A program made the position numbers and the translations under genes. From SZUA-378 sp036652815 (lineage in GTDB: Bacteria > Bacillota > Clostridia > Lachnospirales > Lachnospiraceae): 64,000 bases of DNA. The stretch covers positions 15,701-79,700 of the forward strand of contig JAVVVE010000009.1 in NCBI GenBank assembly GCA_036652815.1, written 5' to 3'. The notes below the pieces were generated by a model, which did not search any database, had not been told where the DNA came from, and saw only the letters and a program-made list of their open reading frames with translations. Numbering within the stretch: the stretch's first letter is position 1; every line of letters begins with the position of its first letter. Positions 42,918-52,860 of this stretch are shown in pieces.

Positions 42918-43772
42918 TTATTTCACTGTTGAAGTAAGATGCACATCCAGCTGCGGATAAGATATCTCAATCTGATGTGCATCAAATTGAAGTTTTACCT
43001 GTTCTAATAATCGATATTTGGTTGTCAGATAATCTGCATTTAATACATAGCAGCGAATGCCAATCATCACTGCACTGTCTGCCAGGTCTTCCACAAACAC
43101 ACTACTGTCTTTGTCCTGTAGTACACTTTTATCTTCCAACAGAATCTTGGATATCACCTTTTTGGCCAACAATAAGTCTGCCGTATAAGCGATGCCCACC
43201 TTGAGATCAATTCGTCTTGATTTGGTCTGTGTGAAATTAGTAAGGCTTGTATTGGCTAAAGATCCATTGGGTAATATAATGGTTTTCTCATCCAGAGTCG
43301 TCAGCTTAGTATAGAATATTTGAATCTCCGTTACAATTCCTTCATTCTTCTTGCTGTCTTCTAAGATATAATCTCCCACTCGAAAAGGCTTAACCAGCAA
43401 AATGAGGATTCCCCCTGCAAAATTAGATAAGCTTCCCTGTACTGCCAGTCCGATGGCAACACCTGCAGAACCAAGGAGTGCTAAGATACTGGTTGCATCG
43501 AGACCAAAACTGCCTGCAATCATAATAATCAGGATAAAATAACAAGCTACCTTTAAAAAAGAATCCAAGAACTGAATGATACCGGTCTCTACATTCGCCC
43601 GTCTTAAAGATTTTTTGAGAATTTTTCTAAGTATCTTAATGAGCTGTATCCCAATCAGGAGAACAATAACCGCCAATACAACTCTGGTTCCCAATCTCCA
43701 TGCTTTATCGGGCAGTTCTTCTAAGAATTTACTAATTACTCCGGCATCAATATTAACATCATCCTCTATCAT
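42918..43772 (-). CDS. Small-conductance mechanosensitive channel (MscS family)
   Basis: A 284-aa membrane channel that opens under membrane tension to release solutes. Three hydrophobic helices lie at about 24-46, 65-88 and 90-125. The pore helix LGSAGVAIGLAVQGSLSNFAGG (Gly/Ala-rich) and the following FRVGDYILEDSKKNEGIVTEIQIFYTKL beta domain are diagnostic. It starts 3 bp after the glgB stop, so it is probably the last gene of the serC-serA-DUF1015-glgB run. Confidence 0.94.
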   Translation of the reverse strand: MIEDDVNIDAGVISKFLEELPDKAWRLGTRVVLAVIVLLIGIQLIKILRKILKKSLRRANVETGIIQFLDSFLKVACYFILIIMIAGSFGLDATSILALLGSAGVAIGLAVQGSLSNFAGGILILLVKPFRVGDYILEDSKKNEGIVTEIQIFYTKLTTLDEKTIILPNGSLANTSLTNFTQTKSRRIDLKVGIAYTADLLLAKKVISKILLEDKSVLQDKDSSVFVEDLADSAVMIGIRCYVLNADYLTTKYRLLEQVKLQFDAHQIEISYPQLDVHLTSTVK

Positions 43773-43775
43773 ATA

Positions 43776-46037
43776 TTAGCCCTTTCTCTTTTTCTTCTCT
43801 ATGACCGGCTTCTTCTCTATGGCCGGCTTCATTTCTGCTTCGTTAAAAGGCTCAAAGCGGAAAACGCTGACACCCAATGGTGGGATTACTATTTTAATAG
43901 AATCTTTTCTCGCATCACATTCGAATGGAACAGATTTCTTAATCCTTTTATTACAATGATTGGTTCCCCCAAACTCCTCTGCATCACTATTCCATATTTC
44001 TTTATATTTTCCTGCCGGAATCCCAATCCGATAATCTGTATAAGAAAGGTTTGCAAAGTTACATACTACCAGCAAAGTCTCTTCTGCTGATTTACGGAGA
44101 AAAACAACAACACATTCATTGGCAGAGATGCTGTTAATCCATTCAAAACCTTCACTCTTATGATCCATGCTATAGAGCGACGGATGCATAAGATAAAATT
44201 GATTCAATGCTTGCACATAATGCTGTAATTGGTGATGTTTTTCATATTGTAGCAGTTCCCATTCTACGCTTCTGTTCTCATTCCATTCGTCAAATTCACC
44301 AATGTCCTGTCCCATAAATAATAATTTCTTACCGGGATGCATCATCTGATAAGCATAAGTCAGGCGAAGATTCATAAATTTCTCTGTAATATCGCCCGGC
44401 ATCTTTCCGATCATAGAAGATTTTCCATATACCACTTCATCATGGGAGAATACCAAAACAAAATTCTCACTATAGGCATATATCATACTAAACGTTAATT
44501 CCGAGTGATGATGGCTTCTAAAATAAGGGTCAAATTGAATATATCCCAAATAATCATTCATCCACCCCATATTCCATTTATAATCAAATCCGAGTCCGTC
44601 ATCTTCCAAATCACCGGTTATCTTAGGCCACGCTGTAGATTCCTCAGCAATACTGATAGCTCCGTTACCTCTTCTTTTTAGCACTGAATTTAAATGCTTT
44701 AAAAATTCAATCGCTTCTAGGTTCTCATTGCCTCCATAGATGTTTGCGACCCATTCTCCATCCTGTTTGCCATAATCAAGATACAGCATAGAAGCAACCG
44801 CATCCATGCGTATTCCATCCACATGGTATTGTTCTACCCAAAATAGTGCATTGGCAATGAGGTAATTCGTTACCTCAGGACGTCCATAGTTATAGATTAA
44901 GGTTCCCCAATGCGGATTACTCCCTTTTCTTGGATCTGCATGTTCATATAAACAAGTCCCATCAAAATTAGATAGACCATAGGCATCGCGTGGAAAATGT
45001 GCAGGAACCCAATCTAAGATAACACCAATACCGGCCTGATGGCAGGCATTGACAAAAAACATAAAATCTTGTGGTGTTCCATAACGTGCTGTCGGTGCGT
45101 AGTATCCAATCACCTGATAGCCCCAGGAAGCATCCAAAGGATGTTCCATAATAGGCATTAATTCAATGTGTGTATATCCCATCTTCTTGATATATTCTAT
45201 TACTTTAGGCGCTAATTCCCGATACGTATAGTATAATCTTCCATCATCCGGTTTTGCAAAAGAGCCAAGATATAACTCATAAATATTGAGTGGGGAGTCT
45301 TTACTTTGTTTTTCTTTACGATGTTCCAGCCAGGTACTGTCTTCCCATGTAAACTCTGTAAGCTCGGTAATCACAGAAGCATTCTCCGGACGTAACTGCC
45401 CTCTAAATTCATAAGGATCTGATTTAAGATAGGTCAGTCCTCCCTTAACTTTAAGTTCAAATTTATAATGTTCTCCTATCTTAGCATCGGGTATGAAGAT
45501 TTCAAAAATACCGGAATCCCATAACCTCTGCATTTGATGAACACGACCATCCCAATGATTAAAATCTCCTACTACACTGGCACGTATTACATTCGGTGCC
45601 CAGACCGCAAAATCAACACCCTTCACTCCTCTGATTGTCTTAGGGTGTGCCCCTAAGCAGCGATAGATGGTATAGTGTATTCCGGCTTTGAATCTATCGG
45701 TATCATTCTTTGTAATCTGTGGTTCAAAATTATAAGCATCATAAATTTCTCTCTTGGTTCCATCCTGATCGGTTACCAAATATCGATAAGAAAAGATTTG
45801 TTTCCCTGGAATCAATGCCGCGAAATATCCGGATTCATCCATCATCTCCATCATTATGGTACTATTATCCGCAATTGACTGTATCATAACCTTAGACGCT
45901 CCCGGTTGAAAGGTCTGTATTAGAATATTCTTATCTACAACATGAGCCCCTAAGAGTTTATGAGGATTATCTTCTTCCGAATAAATGATTCCTTCGATTT
46001 CAGGCCAATCCATTAACTTGTATAATTTTTTATTCAT
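43776..46037 (-). CDS. glgB: 1,4-alpha-glucan branching enzyme
   Basis: A 753-aa GH13 enzyme that makes alpha-1,6 branches in glycogen. It has two N-terminal carbohydrate-binding/early-set modules (about 1-230; PHKLLGAH, FAVWAPNVIRASVVGDFNHWDG), then the barrel with MEHPLDASWGYQVIGYYAPT, DWVPAHF, the nucleophile Asp in DGIRMDAVASMLYLDYG, the acid Glu in AISIAEESTAWP, and the VFSHDEVVYGKSSM histidine/aspartate site. The C-terminal end has short repeats (IEKKPVIEKK). No other glycogen genes are in the window. Confidence 0.96.
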   Translation of the reverse strand: MNKKLYKLMDWPEIEGIIYSEEDNPHKLLGAHVVDKNILIQTFQPGASKVMIQSIADNSTIMMEMMDESGYFAALIPGKQIFSYRYLVTDQDGTKREIYDAYNFEPQITKNDTDRFKAGIHYTIYRCLGAHPKTIRGVKGVDFAVWAPNVIRASVVGDFNHWDGRVHQMQRLWDSGIFEIFIPDAKIGEHYKFELKVKGGLTYLKSDPYEFRGQLRPENASVITELTEFTWEDSTWLEHRKEKQSKDSPLNIYELYLGSFAKPDDGRLYYTYRELAPKVIEYIKKMGYTHIELMPIMEHPLDASWGYQVIGYYAPTARYGTPQDFMFFVNACHQAGIGVILDWVPAHFPRDAYGLSNFDGTCLYEHADPRKGSNPHWGTLIYNYGRPEVTNYLIANALFWVEQYHVDGIRMDAVASMLYLDYGKQDGEWVANIYGGNENLEAIEFLKHLNSVLKRRGNGAISIAEESTAWPKITGDLEDDGLGFDYKWNMGWMNDYLGYIQFDPYFRSHHHSELTFSMIYAYSENFVLVFSHDEVVYGKSSMIGKMPGDITEKFMNLRLTYAYQMMHPGKKLLFMGQDIGEFDEWNENRSVEWELLQYEKHHQLQHYVQALNQFYLMHPSLYSMDHKSEGFEWINSISANECVVVFLRKSAEETLLVVCNFANLSYTDYRIGIPAGKYKEIWNSDAEEFGGTNHCNKRIKKSVPFECDARKDSIKIVIPPLGVSVFRFEPFNEAEMKPAIEKKPVIEKKKRKG

Positions 46038-46070
46038 GCGAATAACCCTCCCTTTCCATAACAGATATCC

Positions 46071-47312
46071 TTAGAGAATACTATGCAATAACAAACCACT
46101 GCGTAATTTTGGTTCAAACCAAGTTGACTTAGGAGGCATCAATAAATCGGCATCCGATACTGCAAATAGTTCCTGAATAGAGGTCGGATACATAGCAAAT
46201 GCTACGGCACTATCTGTTCTGACACGTTGTTCCAATTCTGACAGTCCCCTGATTCCACCAACAAAATCAATTCTTTGATCGGTCTTTGGATCTTTGATAT
46301 TCAAAATGGGTTCTAATACATAGTTCTGTAATTTGGATACATCCAAACCATCTATTGGATGTGAAGAATACAGGGTGTCTAAAAAGCTAAGACCATACCA
46401 CTGTCCTGCAAGAAACATTGACACCTCTCCTTTATGAAGTGGATGGTAGGCTGTGGTTCCTTTGGGTTCTATCTCAAATACTTCTTTCAGTCTTTCCATA
46501 AATGCTGATACCGATAACCCATTCAAATCCTGCACTACTCTGTTATAATCCATAATCATTAATTGATCATGTGGAAATAATACCGACAGAAAAGAATTAA
46601 ATTCTTCCGTTCCTGTATAGTCAGGATGTTCTTTCCTTCTTTTTAATCCCACTTTTACAGCAGAAGCACATCTATGATGTCCGTCTGCAATGTAGATTTG
46701 CTGTGTTGATTCAAAAGCTTTCTGTATGGTAATGATTTCCTCTTGATTGGTAATCGTCCATACTCTGTGTCTGATGCCATCCTCTGCTGTTAGATCATAG
46801 AGTGCTTCTGTTTGTTTCGTTTTGGATACGATTTCATTGACTATCTGTATGGAACGATATGCCAAAAAAATAGGACCTGTTTGCATATTACAAGTATCTA
46901 CATGACGGATTCTATCGATTTCTTTGTCCGCTCTGGTGTTTTCATGTTTCTTGATCACACCATTTTCATAATCGTCAATATCGGCACATGCAACGATCCC
47001 TGTCTGCGTGCGTCCATTCATCGTCAATTCATAGACGTAATAGAACGGCACGTCCTCCATCACCAGAGTACCACACTTCATCATATCCTGTAATATTTCT
47101 TTTGCCTTCTCATAGACACAATCTGCATAGATATCAACTTCTTCTGAAAAATTAGTTTCTGCACGATCTACTCTTAAAAAAGACAAGGGTTCTCTTGTTA
47201 TCTCTGCTTTTGCTTCCTGTCTATTATATACATCATATGGTAAAGCTGCGATTCTGCCTGCTAATTCATTATCTTTTGGTCTGACCGCCCGAAAAGGTTT
47301 TATCGTTGCCAT
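46071..47312 (-). CDS. DUF1015 family protein
   Basis: A 413-aa cytoplasmic protein of the DUF1015 family, whose role is unknown. Diagnostic stretches are the N-terminal IKPFRAVRPKDNELAGRIAALPYDVYNRQEA, YYVYEL, DIDDYENGVIKKHENTRADKE and IADGHHRCASAVKVG. In Clostridia the gene regularly follows serC and serA, as here, which suggests a connection to serine or phosphoserine metabolism. The connection is positional only. Confidence 0.92.
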   Translation of the reverse strand: MATIKPFRAVRPKDNELAGRIAALPYDVYNRQEAKAEITREPLSFLRVDRAETNFSEEVDIYADCVYEKAKEILQDMMKCGTLVMEDVPFYYVYELTMNGRTQTGIVACADIDDYENGVIKKHENTRADKEIDRIRHVDTCNMQTGPIFLAYRSIQIVNEIVSKTKQTEALYDLTAEDGIRHRVWTITNQEEIITIQKAFESTQQIYIADGHHRCASAVKVGLKRRKEHPDYTGTEEFNSFLSVLFPHDQLMIMDYNRVVQDLNGLSVSAFMERLKEVFEIEPKGTTAYHPLHKGEVSMFLAGQWYGLSFLDTLYSSHPIDGLDVSKLQNYVLEPILNIKDPKTDQRIDFVGGIRGLSELEQRVRTDSAVAFAMYPTSIQELFAVSDADLLMPPKSTWFEPKLRSGLLLHSIL

Positions 47313-47328
47313 GTAATATTCTCCTATA

Positions 47329-47378
47329 AATACACCTACGGCAACCGTTGTATAAAAATCGATTATCGTAGGTGTATT
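47329..47378 (-). terminator. Hairpin between serA and the DUF1015 gene
   Basis: Inverted repeat AATACACCTACG / CGTAGGTGTATT, a 12-bp perfect stem with a 26-nt loop. On the minus strand the second arm continues into TTTATAGG, a weak tail. It may be a leaky terminator or an RNA-processing stem that lowers downstream expression. Confidence 0.55.
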
Positions 47379-47398
47379 CTACCGGTATGCGTGAGTCA

Positions 47399-48562
47399 TT
47401 ATTTTACAACACGAACTCTAAGCACACCATCAACTGCCTGTAACTTATTCATCAGATCTTGTGGCAGTGGCTGCTCAAGATCCATCATGGTATATGCAAA
47501 TTCTCCACGTGATTTGTTCATCATATCTGTTATATTGATACCTGCATCTCCGATTAGTGCTGTAAATTTGGTAATCATGTTAGCAATATTTTTATGGAAA
47601 AAAGCAACACGTCCTGCTTTTTCACAGATACCCATATCACAGTTTGGATAATTAACACTATTAATGATATTTCCATTATCCAAATAGTTCATTAATTCTT
47701 CCACTGCCATCTGTGCACAATTATCTTCTGATTCTTCGGTAGAAGCTCCCAAATGCGGAATCACGATACATCCTGTCTGTCCTGCTATGGTTGGATTTGG
47801 AAAATCAGTCACATATTTTCTGACTTTACCTGCCTTAATACCGGCAAGAACAGCCGTTTCATCTGCCAAAACATCTCTGGCAAAATTCATAAGGATAACA
47901 CCATCCTTCATCTGATCGATTGCTGCCTGATTAATCATACCTTTTGTTGCGTCCATTAAAGGTACATGGATCGTAATAATATCACAATTGGCATAGATTT
48001 CATTGACATCTAAAACATGTTTCACATCACGGCTTAGATTCCATGCCGCATTCACGGAAACATAAGGATCATATCCATAGACTTCCATTCCAAGATGATT
48101 GGCAACATTAGCAACTTTTACGCCAATGGCACCCAGACCTATGATACCTAATTTTTTATTTTGAATCTCTGTTCCTGCATAATTTTTCTTTTCTTTTTCA
48201 GCAGCTTTTGCAATATCCGGATTCTTTTGTTCCGCATTAACCCAGTTTACACCGCCTACGATATCTCTGGATGCCAATAACATACCGGCAATCACCAGTT
48301 CTTTGACTCCGTTTGCATTGGCACCCGGTGTATTAAATACTACAATACCTTTTTCAGAACATTTTTCGATTGGGATATTGTTAGTTCCGGCACCTGCTCT
48401 TGCAATCGCAAGTAAACGATCTGATAATTCCATATCATGCATAGCCGCACTTCTGACAAGAATACCATCCGCTTCCATTTTATCTTCTGTCTTTTGATAA
48501 GTATCTGTAAATTTTTCCAGACCTATCTGTGCGATAGGATTTAAACAATTATATTGAAACAT
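47399..48562 (-). CDS. serA: D-3-phosphoglycerate dehydrogenase
   Basis: A 387-aa NAD-dependent dehydrogenase that begins serine synthesis. The NAD motif GLGAIGVKVANVANHLG lies near residue 147, with the YGYDPYVS acidic sensor after it. The catalytic residues are in RAGAGTNNIP (Arg context), NFARD and PHLGASTEESEDNC (His). The C-terminal ACT regulatory domain (about 320-387; NITDMMNKSRGEFAYTMMDLE) suggests feedback control by serine. It lies 13 bp after serC. Confidence 0.96.
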   Translation of the reverse strand: MFQYNCLNPIAQIGLEKFTDTYQKTEDKMEADGILVRSAAMHDMELSDRLLAIARAGAGTNNIPIEKCSEKGIVVFNTPGANANGVKELVIAGMLLASRDIVGGVNWVNAEQKNPDIAKAAEKEKKNYAGTEIQNKKLGIIGLGAIGVKVANVANHLGMEVYGYDPYVSVNAAWNLSRDVKHVLDVNEIYANCDIITIHVPLMDATKGMINQAAIDQMKDGVILMNFARDVLADETAVLAGIKAGKVRKYVTDFPNPTIAGQTGCIVIPHLGASTEESEDNCAQMAVEELMNYLDNGNIINSVNYPNCDMGICEKAGRVAFFHKNIANMITKFTALIGDAGINITDMMNKSRGEFAYTMMDLEQPLPQDLMNKLQAVDGVLRVRVVK

Positions 48563-48575
48563 ATCAGCTTCTCCT

Positions 48576-49661
48576 TTATTTTGTGTTCTCTTCTTCGAAC
48601 TTCTTCATAAATGCAACCAGAGTCTCTACTCCTTCTATCGGCATGGCATTATAGATACTGGCTCTCATGCCACCCACGCTACGATGCCCCTTAAGACTCT
48701 CAAGACCGGCTTCTTTCGCTTCTTTGACAAATTTTGCATCTAATTCATCCACTCCTGTTATAAAAGGTACATTCATAAGAGAACGGTCTTCTTTTACAAC
48801 TGTTCCATGAAACATCTTACTGCTATCCAGGAAATCATATAAAATAGCCGCTTTCTTTTCATTATGCTGTTTCATCGCAGCTAAACCACCCATTTTTTTA
48901 ATCCACTGAAAGACTTTTCCACAGATATAGATGCCATAAGCCGGCGGTGTATTATATAAAGATTCTGCATCTGCATGTATTTTATATTTTAACATCGTTG
49001 GTGTTCCTGCCAGTACATCATCTGTAATGAGGTCTTCTCTGATAATCACAATAACGGTACCTGCAGGTCCGATATTCTTCTGTACACCACCGTAGATAAC
49101 ACCATATTTCGTTACATCTACCGGTTCTGATAAGAAACAGGAAGAAACATCCGCTACCAGTGTCTTTCCTTTTGTATTCGGTAAAGTTTTGAATTTGGTT
49201 CCATAAATCGTATTATTCTCACAGATATAGACATAATCGGCATCTTCAGAGATAGGAAGATCCGAGCAATCCGGAATATAAGAAAATGTTTTATCTTCAG
49301 AAGAAGCTATCTTATTCGCTTTTCCATACATACAAGCTTCCTGATATGCTTTTTTAGCCCATTGTCCTGTTACGATATAATCTGCCACACCATTCTTCAT
49401 CAAGTTCATAGGAATCATAGCAAATTGTTGGCTGGCTCCGCCCTGTAAAAATAAAACTTTGTAGTTATCCGGAATATTCATAAGCTCTCTTAAATCTGCT
49501 TCTGCATCTTTAATAATCTTATCATAAGTCTTGGAGCGATGACTCATCTCCATTACCGACATCCCACTTCCCTGATAATCCAACATCTCTGCTGCTGCTT
49601 CTCGTAATACTTCTTCCGGTAATACTGCCGGCCCTGCTGAAAAATTGTACACTCTGCTCAT
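48576..49661 (-). CDS. serC: Phosphoserine aminotransferase
   Basis: A 361-aa PLP enzyme for the second step of serine synthesis. Family motifs are YNFSAGPAVLPEEVL at the N-terminus, SHRSKTYDKII, FLQGGASQQFAMIPMN, the PLP Lys in YGGVQKNIGPAGT (near residue 196) and the late SLKGHRSVGGMRASIYN. The start follows GAGGAGGAG. The upstream promoter is strong. The phosphatase serB is not in the window. Confidence 0.97.
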   Translation of the reverse strand: MSRVYNFSAGPAVLPEEVLREAAAEMLDYQGSGMSVMEMSHRSKTYDKIIKDAEADLRELMNIPDNYKVLFLQGGASQQFAMIPMNLMKNGVADYIVTGQWAKKAYQEACMYGKANKIASSEDKTFSYIPDCSDLPISEDADYVYICENNTIYGTKFKTLPNTKGKTLVADVSSCFLSEPVDVTKYGVIYGGVQKNIGPAGTVIVIIREDLITDDVLAGTPTMLKYKIHADAESLYNTPPAYGIYICGKVFQWIKKMGGLAAMKQHNEKKAAILYDFLDSSKMFHGTVVKEDRSLMNVPFITGVDELDAKFVKEAKEAGLESLKGHRSVGGMRASIYNAMPIEGVETLVAFMKKFEEENTK

Positions 49662-49719
49662 AATGAACTCCTCCTCTTATTTTAAAACTGCTGCAAAATT
49701 AACAAATACAATAACCTAT

Positions 49720-49748
49720 ATTTTACAATTCATAACTATAATAGTCAA
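49720..49748 (-). promoter_or_regulatory. Sigma-A promoter of serC-serA
   Basis: Minus strand: TTGACT (49743-49748), 17-bp spacer, TAAAAT (49720-49725), about 58 bp before the serC start. Confidence 0.7.
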
Positions 49749-49751
49749 TGC

Positions 49752-51149
49752 CTAATTAAACATAACAACCGGAGTACCCATTTCCACCATATCATATAGC
49801 TCACTCATGGCATCATAAGGTGTGTTGATACATCCGTGCGACCCTGCTGTTTTATAGATATTGCCACCAAATTCTTTACGCCATTTGGCATCATGGATCC
49901 CGATGCCTCCATTAACCGCCATCCAGTAATTAACGTGAGACGCATAACCGGGTCCTCTTAAAATACGATTTTTTTGTTTGGCATATACATAACACACACG
50001 TTCCGGTGTAGCATGTTTTCTTGCCACGTTTCCGGTTACAATAGGTGTCTTAAGCTGTTGGATCCCTTGTTTATAATAATACATCATCTGTTCACCCATA
50101 TCGATTTCAACATAGGTGTCTCCGATATCCTCAGTTCCCTGCTGCCATGCCGTTTTACGGTAGGTTGGGATACGGTCTGCTTCATTATGGGTAAGGTAAG
50201 CCTTAGTCAGATAGGCGACTTCTGCTTCCTGGTCCAGTTGATTGCCATAAGTACCACCTTCTATCGTAACGATATCACCTCTGGTCGTTTTAAATTGTCT
50301 GGTACCACCAACCGTATCATATTTAGAAGCCAGAGAAGCAATATATTCTTCGATCATCACTTCATTTAAGATCAGATTACCGGTATCATCCAGTGCAAAA
50401 TCCCCCTCTTTCGTCAGTTGTATCCAATCTGCCAGGATTCTGGAATCCAATTCTTCTCTGCACTCACCAAAAAGATACGTCATATGGTAATTCTGAAATT
50501 CTTTTACTTTATTCCACATTAAATAGGTGTTTTGCCATTCTTGCGTAATGGGATATTGGGGATAGCAGATTCCATCATCCAGATTGATATATTTTTCTCC
50601 TGCTTCTATCGCACCGGTAATCCTGGCAATTGCCTTTGACTGATCCAGTATATCGGAAGTATTATCAAATAACTCATACCCTTGATCCGACTCTATAATC
50701 GCTACTCTTGGTGCCGATGTTGCCGTATTGATCTGCATACAATTTAATTTGGACAGTTCTTTTGACAATAATTCTTTATCATACGTTACTTTTGGCAAAA
50801 GAATCTGTGATTGCTTGGAGAATAAATTTTGTCCCCACAAAAATGGATTCTGTTCTTCCTTGAGATGCTGCAATGGTTCCTTATAATCTTCTGTATAGGC
50901 AATGGCTGTAAGATCCAGGTATTCTTTTTCTCCATCTTTATGTACGATACACACCTGTCTGCTGTGTGCCCGATCACATAATTCAGCATTGATAACATCT
51001 ACCGTCTTTCCGGTACAATAGATATTATTTACCCAAGTTCCAAAATTGTAGCTGTTCTTATAATATGCTCCAAGCAGTAAATAGAGTATCGTACATAAGA
51101 TTAGTGGTGTTGTAATAATCATAACAATATAATATTGCTTTTTTTTCAT
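49752..51149 (-). CDS. L,D-transpeptidase (YkuD) with peptidoglycan-binding region
   Basis: A 465-aa membrane-anchored enzyme that should form 3-3 cross-links in peptidoglycan or attach proteins to it. The N-terminal helix spans residues 6-27 (YIVMIITTPLILCTILYLLLGAYY). The central part matches the putative peptidoglycan-binding module often found before YkuD domains. The catalytic domain has MAVNGGIGIHDAKW and the active-site SHGCIN with Cys at residue 440. Its ATG overlaps the ilvB stop by 4 bp (ATGA), so it is coupled to ilvB. It closes the mixed operon described for the upstream genes. Confidence 0.93.
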   Translation of the reverse strand: MKKKQYYIVMIITTPLILCTILYLLLGAYYKNSYNFGTWVNNIYCTGKTVDVINAELCDRAHSRQVCIVHKDGEKEYLDLTAIAYTEDYKEPLQHLKEEQNPFLWGQNLFSKQSQILLPKVTYDKELLSKELSKLNCMQINTATSAPRVAIIESDQGYELFDNTSDILDQSKAIARITGAIEAGEKYINLDDGICYPQYPITQEWQNTYLMWNKVKEFQNYHMTYLFGECREELDSRILADWIQLTKEGDFALDDTGNLILNEVMIEEYIASLASKYDTVGGTRQFKTTRGDIVTIEGGTYGNQLDQEAEVAYLTKAYLTHNEADRIPTYRKTAWQQGTEDIGDTYVEIDMGEQMMYYYKQGIQQLKTPIVTGNVARKHATPERVCYVYAKQKNRILRGPGYASHVNYWMAVNGGIGIHDAKWRKEFGGNIYKTAGSHGCINTPYDAMSELYDMVEMGTPVVMFN

Positions 51150-52840
51150 ACCATACCCGTCAAAAGGTCATTCTCATCAAAAGCATCACTGATTGGAGCT
51201 CCCGGTGATACCATAGGGAATACCTTATCATCTTCTGCAATCACACAGTCCAGTACTACCGGTCCCTGCATCTTCAGTGCCCATTCCAGTGCAGGTGCTA
51301 CTTCTTCTCGTCTGGTGATACGTTTCGCCTCACAGCCAAGACCTTTTGCTACTGCAACATAGTCTACTTTATCTTCTAAGATGGTATTGGAATATCGTTT
51401 GTCATAATATAAAGTCTGCCATTGACGTACCATACCCAGTACATGATTATTGATAATAACTTGAATAATGGGAAGCTGATATCTGCTGGCTGTTGCCAGT
51501 TCATTCATATTCATCCGAAAGCAGCCATCTCCTGCGATATTGATGCAGATTCTATCAGGATTGCCGACCTTGGCACCGATACAGGCTCCCAGTCCATAGC
51601 CCATCGTACCGAGTCCACCCGAGGACAGGAAAGTTCGCGGCTGCGTATAGTGATAAAATTGTGCAGCCCACATCTGATGTTGTCCAACATCTGTTGAGAT
51701 AATGGCCGTTCCCTGTGTGAGTTTATCAATCTCTTCTATGATGTAAGGACACGTCAATACATCCTGTCTGTATTGTAATGGGAATTTTTCTTTTAATTGT
51801 TTCATATGTGTTGTCCATGCTGTATGTTCCTGCTGCTCTAATCCCAGTACTAATTCCGTCAGAACTGCTTTTAAGTCTCCTACGATAGAGGCATGCGTCT
51901 TTACATTCTTATTAATCTCAGCCGCATCGATATCGATATGCAATACCTTGGCATGACTCGCAAATTGGGATACGTCGCCAACGACTCTGTCTGAGAATCT
52001 TGCACCCAGTGCAATTAAAAGATCACATTGACTCACTCCCAGATTAGAAGTCTTTGTACCATGCATCCCAATCATACCGGTATATAAATCATCTCGTCCA
52101 TCATATGCACCTTTTCCCATCAGGGTATCACAAACAGGTGCATCTATCTTTTTAGCAAATTCTCTGACGACAGTAGAAGCTTCTGATAAAATCGCACCGC
52201 CACCCAGATAAATAAATGGTTTTTTAGATTCTCGAATCAACGCAATGGCTGTTTTGATACCTTCTTGTGTATCAGCAGATAGATACTTGGATGGATCGGT
52301 ATCAGTAAAAACTTCTTTTGGAATAAATTCACAGACTGCAGCCGTAACATCTTTGGTAATATCTACGAGAACCGGTCCCGGTCTTCCACTGCGTGCAATC
52401 TGAAAAGCTTTTCGGATGGTATCCGCTAATATAGTAACATCTTTAACGATATAACCATGCTTGGTTATCGGCATCGTAACGCCTGCGATGTCAACTTCCT
52501 GAAAAGTATCTTTTCCCAAGAGCGGTAATACAACATTTGCTGTAATTGCCACCATAGGGATGGAATCCATATAGGCAGTTGCGATTCCGGTTACTAGATT
52601 TGTTGCACCCGGACCACTGGTTGCCATACAGACTCCTACTTTACCGGTAGATCTGGCATATCCGTCTGCTGCATGAGCAGCACCCTGTTCATGTGAGGTT
52701 AGAATATGTGTAATCTCATTACTATGCTTATATAATGCATCATAGATATTCAGAATCGTTCCACCCGGATATCCAAACACAGTCGTTACTCCCTGTTCTT
52801 TTAAACATTCTATGACGATTTCCGCTCCTGTCAGCCGCAT
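51146..52840 (-). CDS. ilvB: Acetolactate synthase large subunit
   Basis: A 564-aa thiamine-diphosphate enzyme that makes acetolactate or acetohydroxybutyrate for valine, leucine and isoleucine. ThDP and FAD motifs include the catalytic Glu in TSHEQGAAHAADGYAR, the GDGCFRMNMNELATA diphosphate motif near residue 430, and VINNHVLGMVRQWQ. The ATG at 52840 (MRLTGAEIVIECL) matches the family N-terminus; an ATG 4 codons earlier is too close to the AAAGGG site. The small subunit (ilvN) is not adjacent. It lies between ilvD and an L,D-transpeptidase gene. Confidence 0.95.
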   Translation of the reverse strand: MRLTGAEIVIECLKEQGVTTVFGYPGGTILNIYDALYKHSNEITHILTSHEQGAAHAADGYARSTGKVGVCMATSGPGATNLVTGIATAYMDSIPMVAITANVVLPLLGKDTFQEVDIAGVTMPITKHGYIVKDVTILADTIRKAFQIARSGRPGPVLVDITKDVTAAVCEFIPKEVFTDTDPSKYLSADTQEGIKTAIALIRESKKPFIYLGGGAILSEASTVVREFAKKIDAPVCDTLMGKGAYDGRDDLYTGMIGMHGTKTSNLGVSQCDLLIALGARFSDRVVGDVSQFASHAKVLHIDIDAAEINKNVKTHASIVGDLKAVLTELVLGLEQQEHTAWTTHMKQLKEKFPLQYRQDVLTCPYIIEEIDKLTQGTAIISTDVGQHQMWAAQFYHYTQPRTFLSSGGLGTMGYGLGACIGAKVGNPDRICINIAGDGCFRMNMNELATASRYQLPIIQVIINNHVLGMVRQWQTLYYDKRYSNTILEDKVDYVAVAKGLGCEAKRITRREEVAPALEWALKMQGPVVLDCVIAEDDKVFPMVSPGAPISDAFDENDLLTGMV

Positions 52841-52860
52841 CTTTATTCCCATACCCTTTC

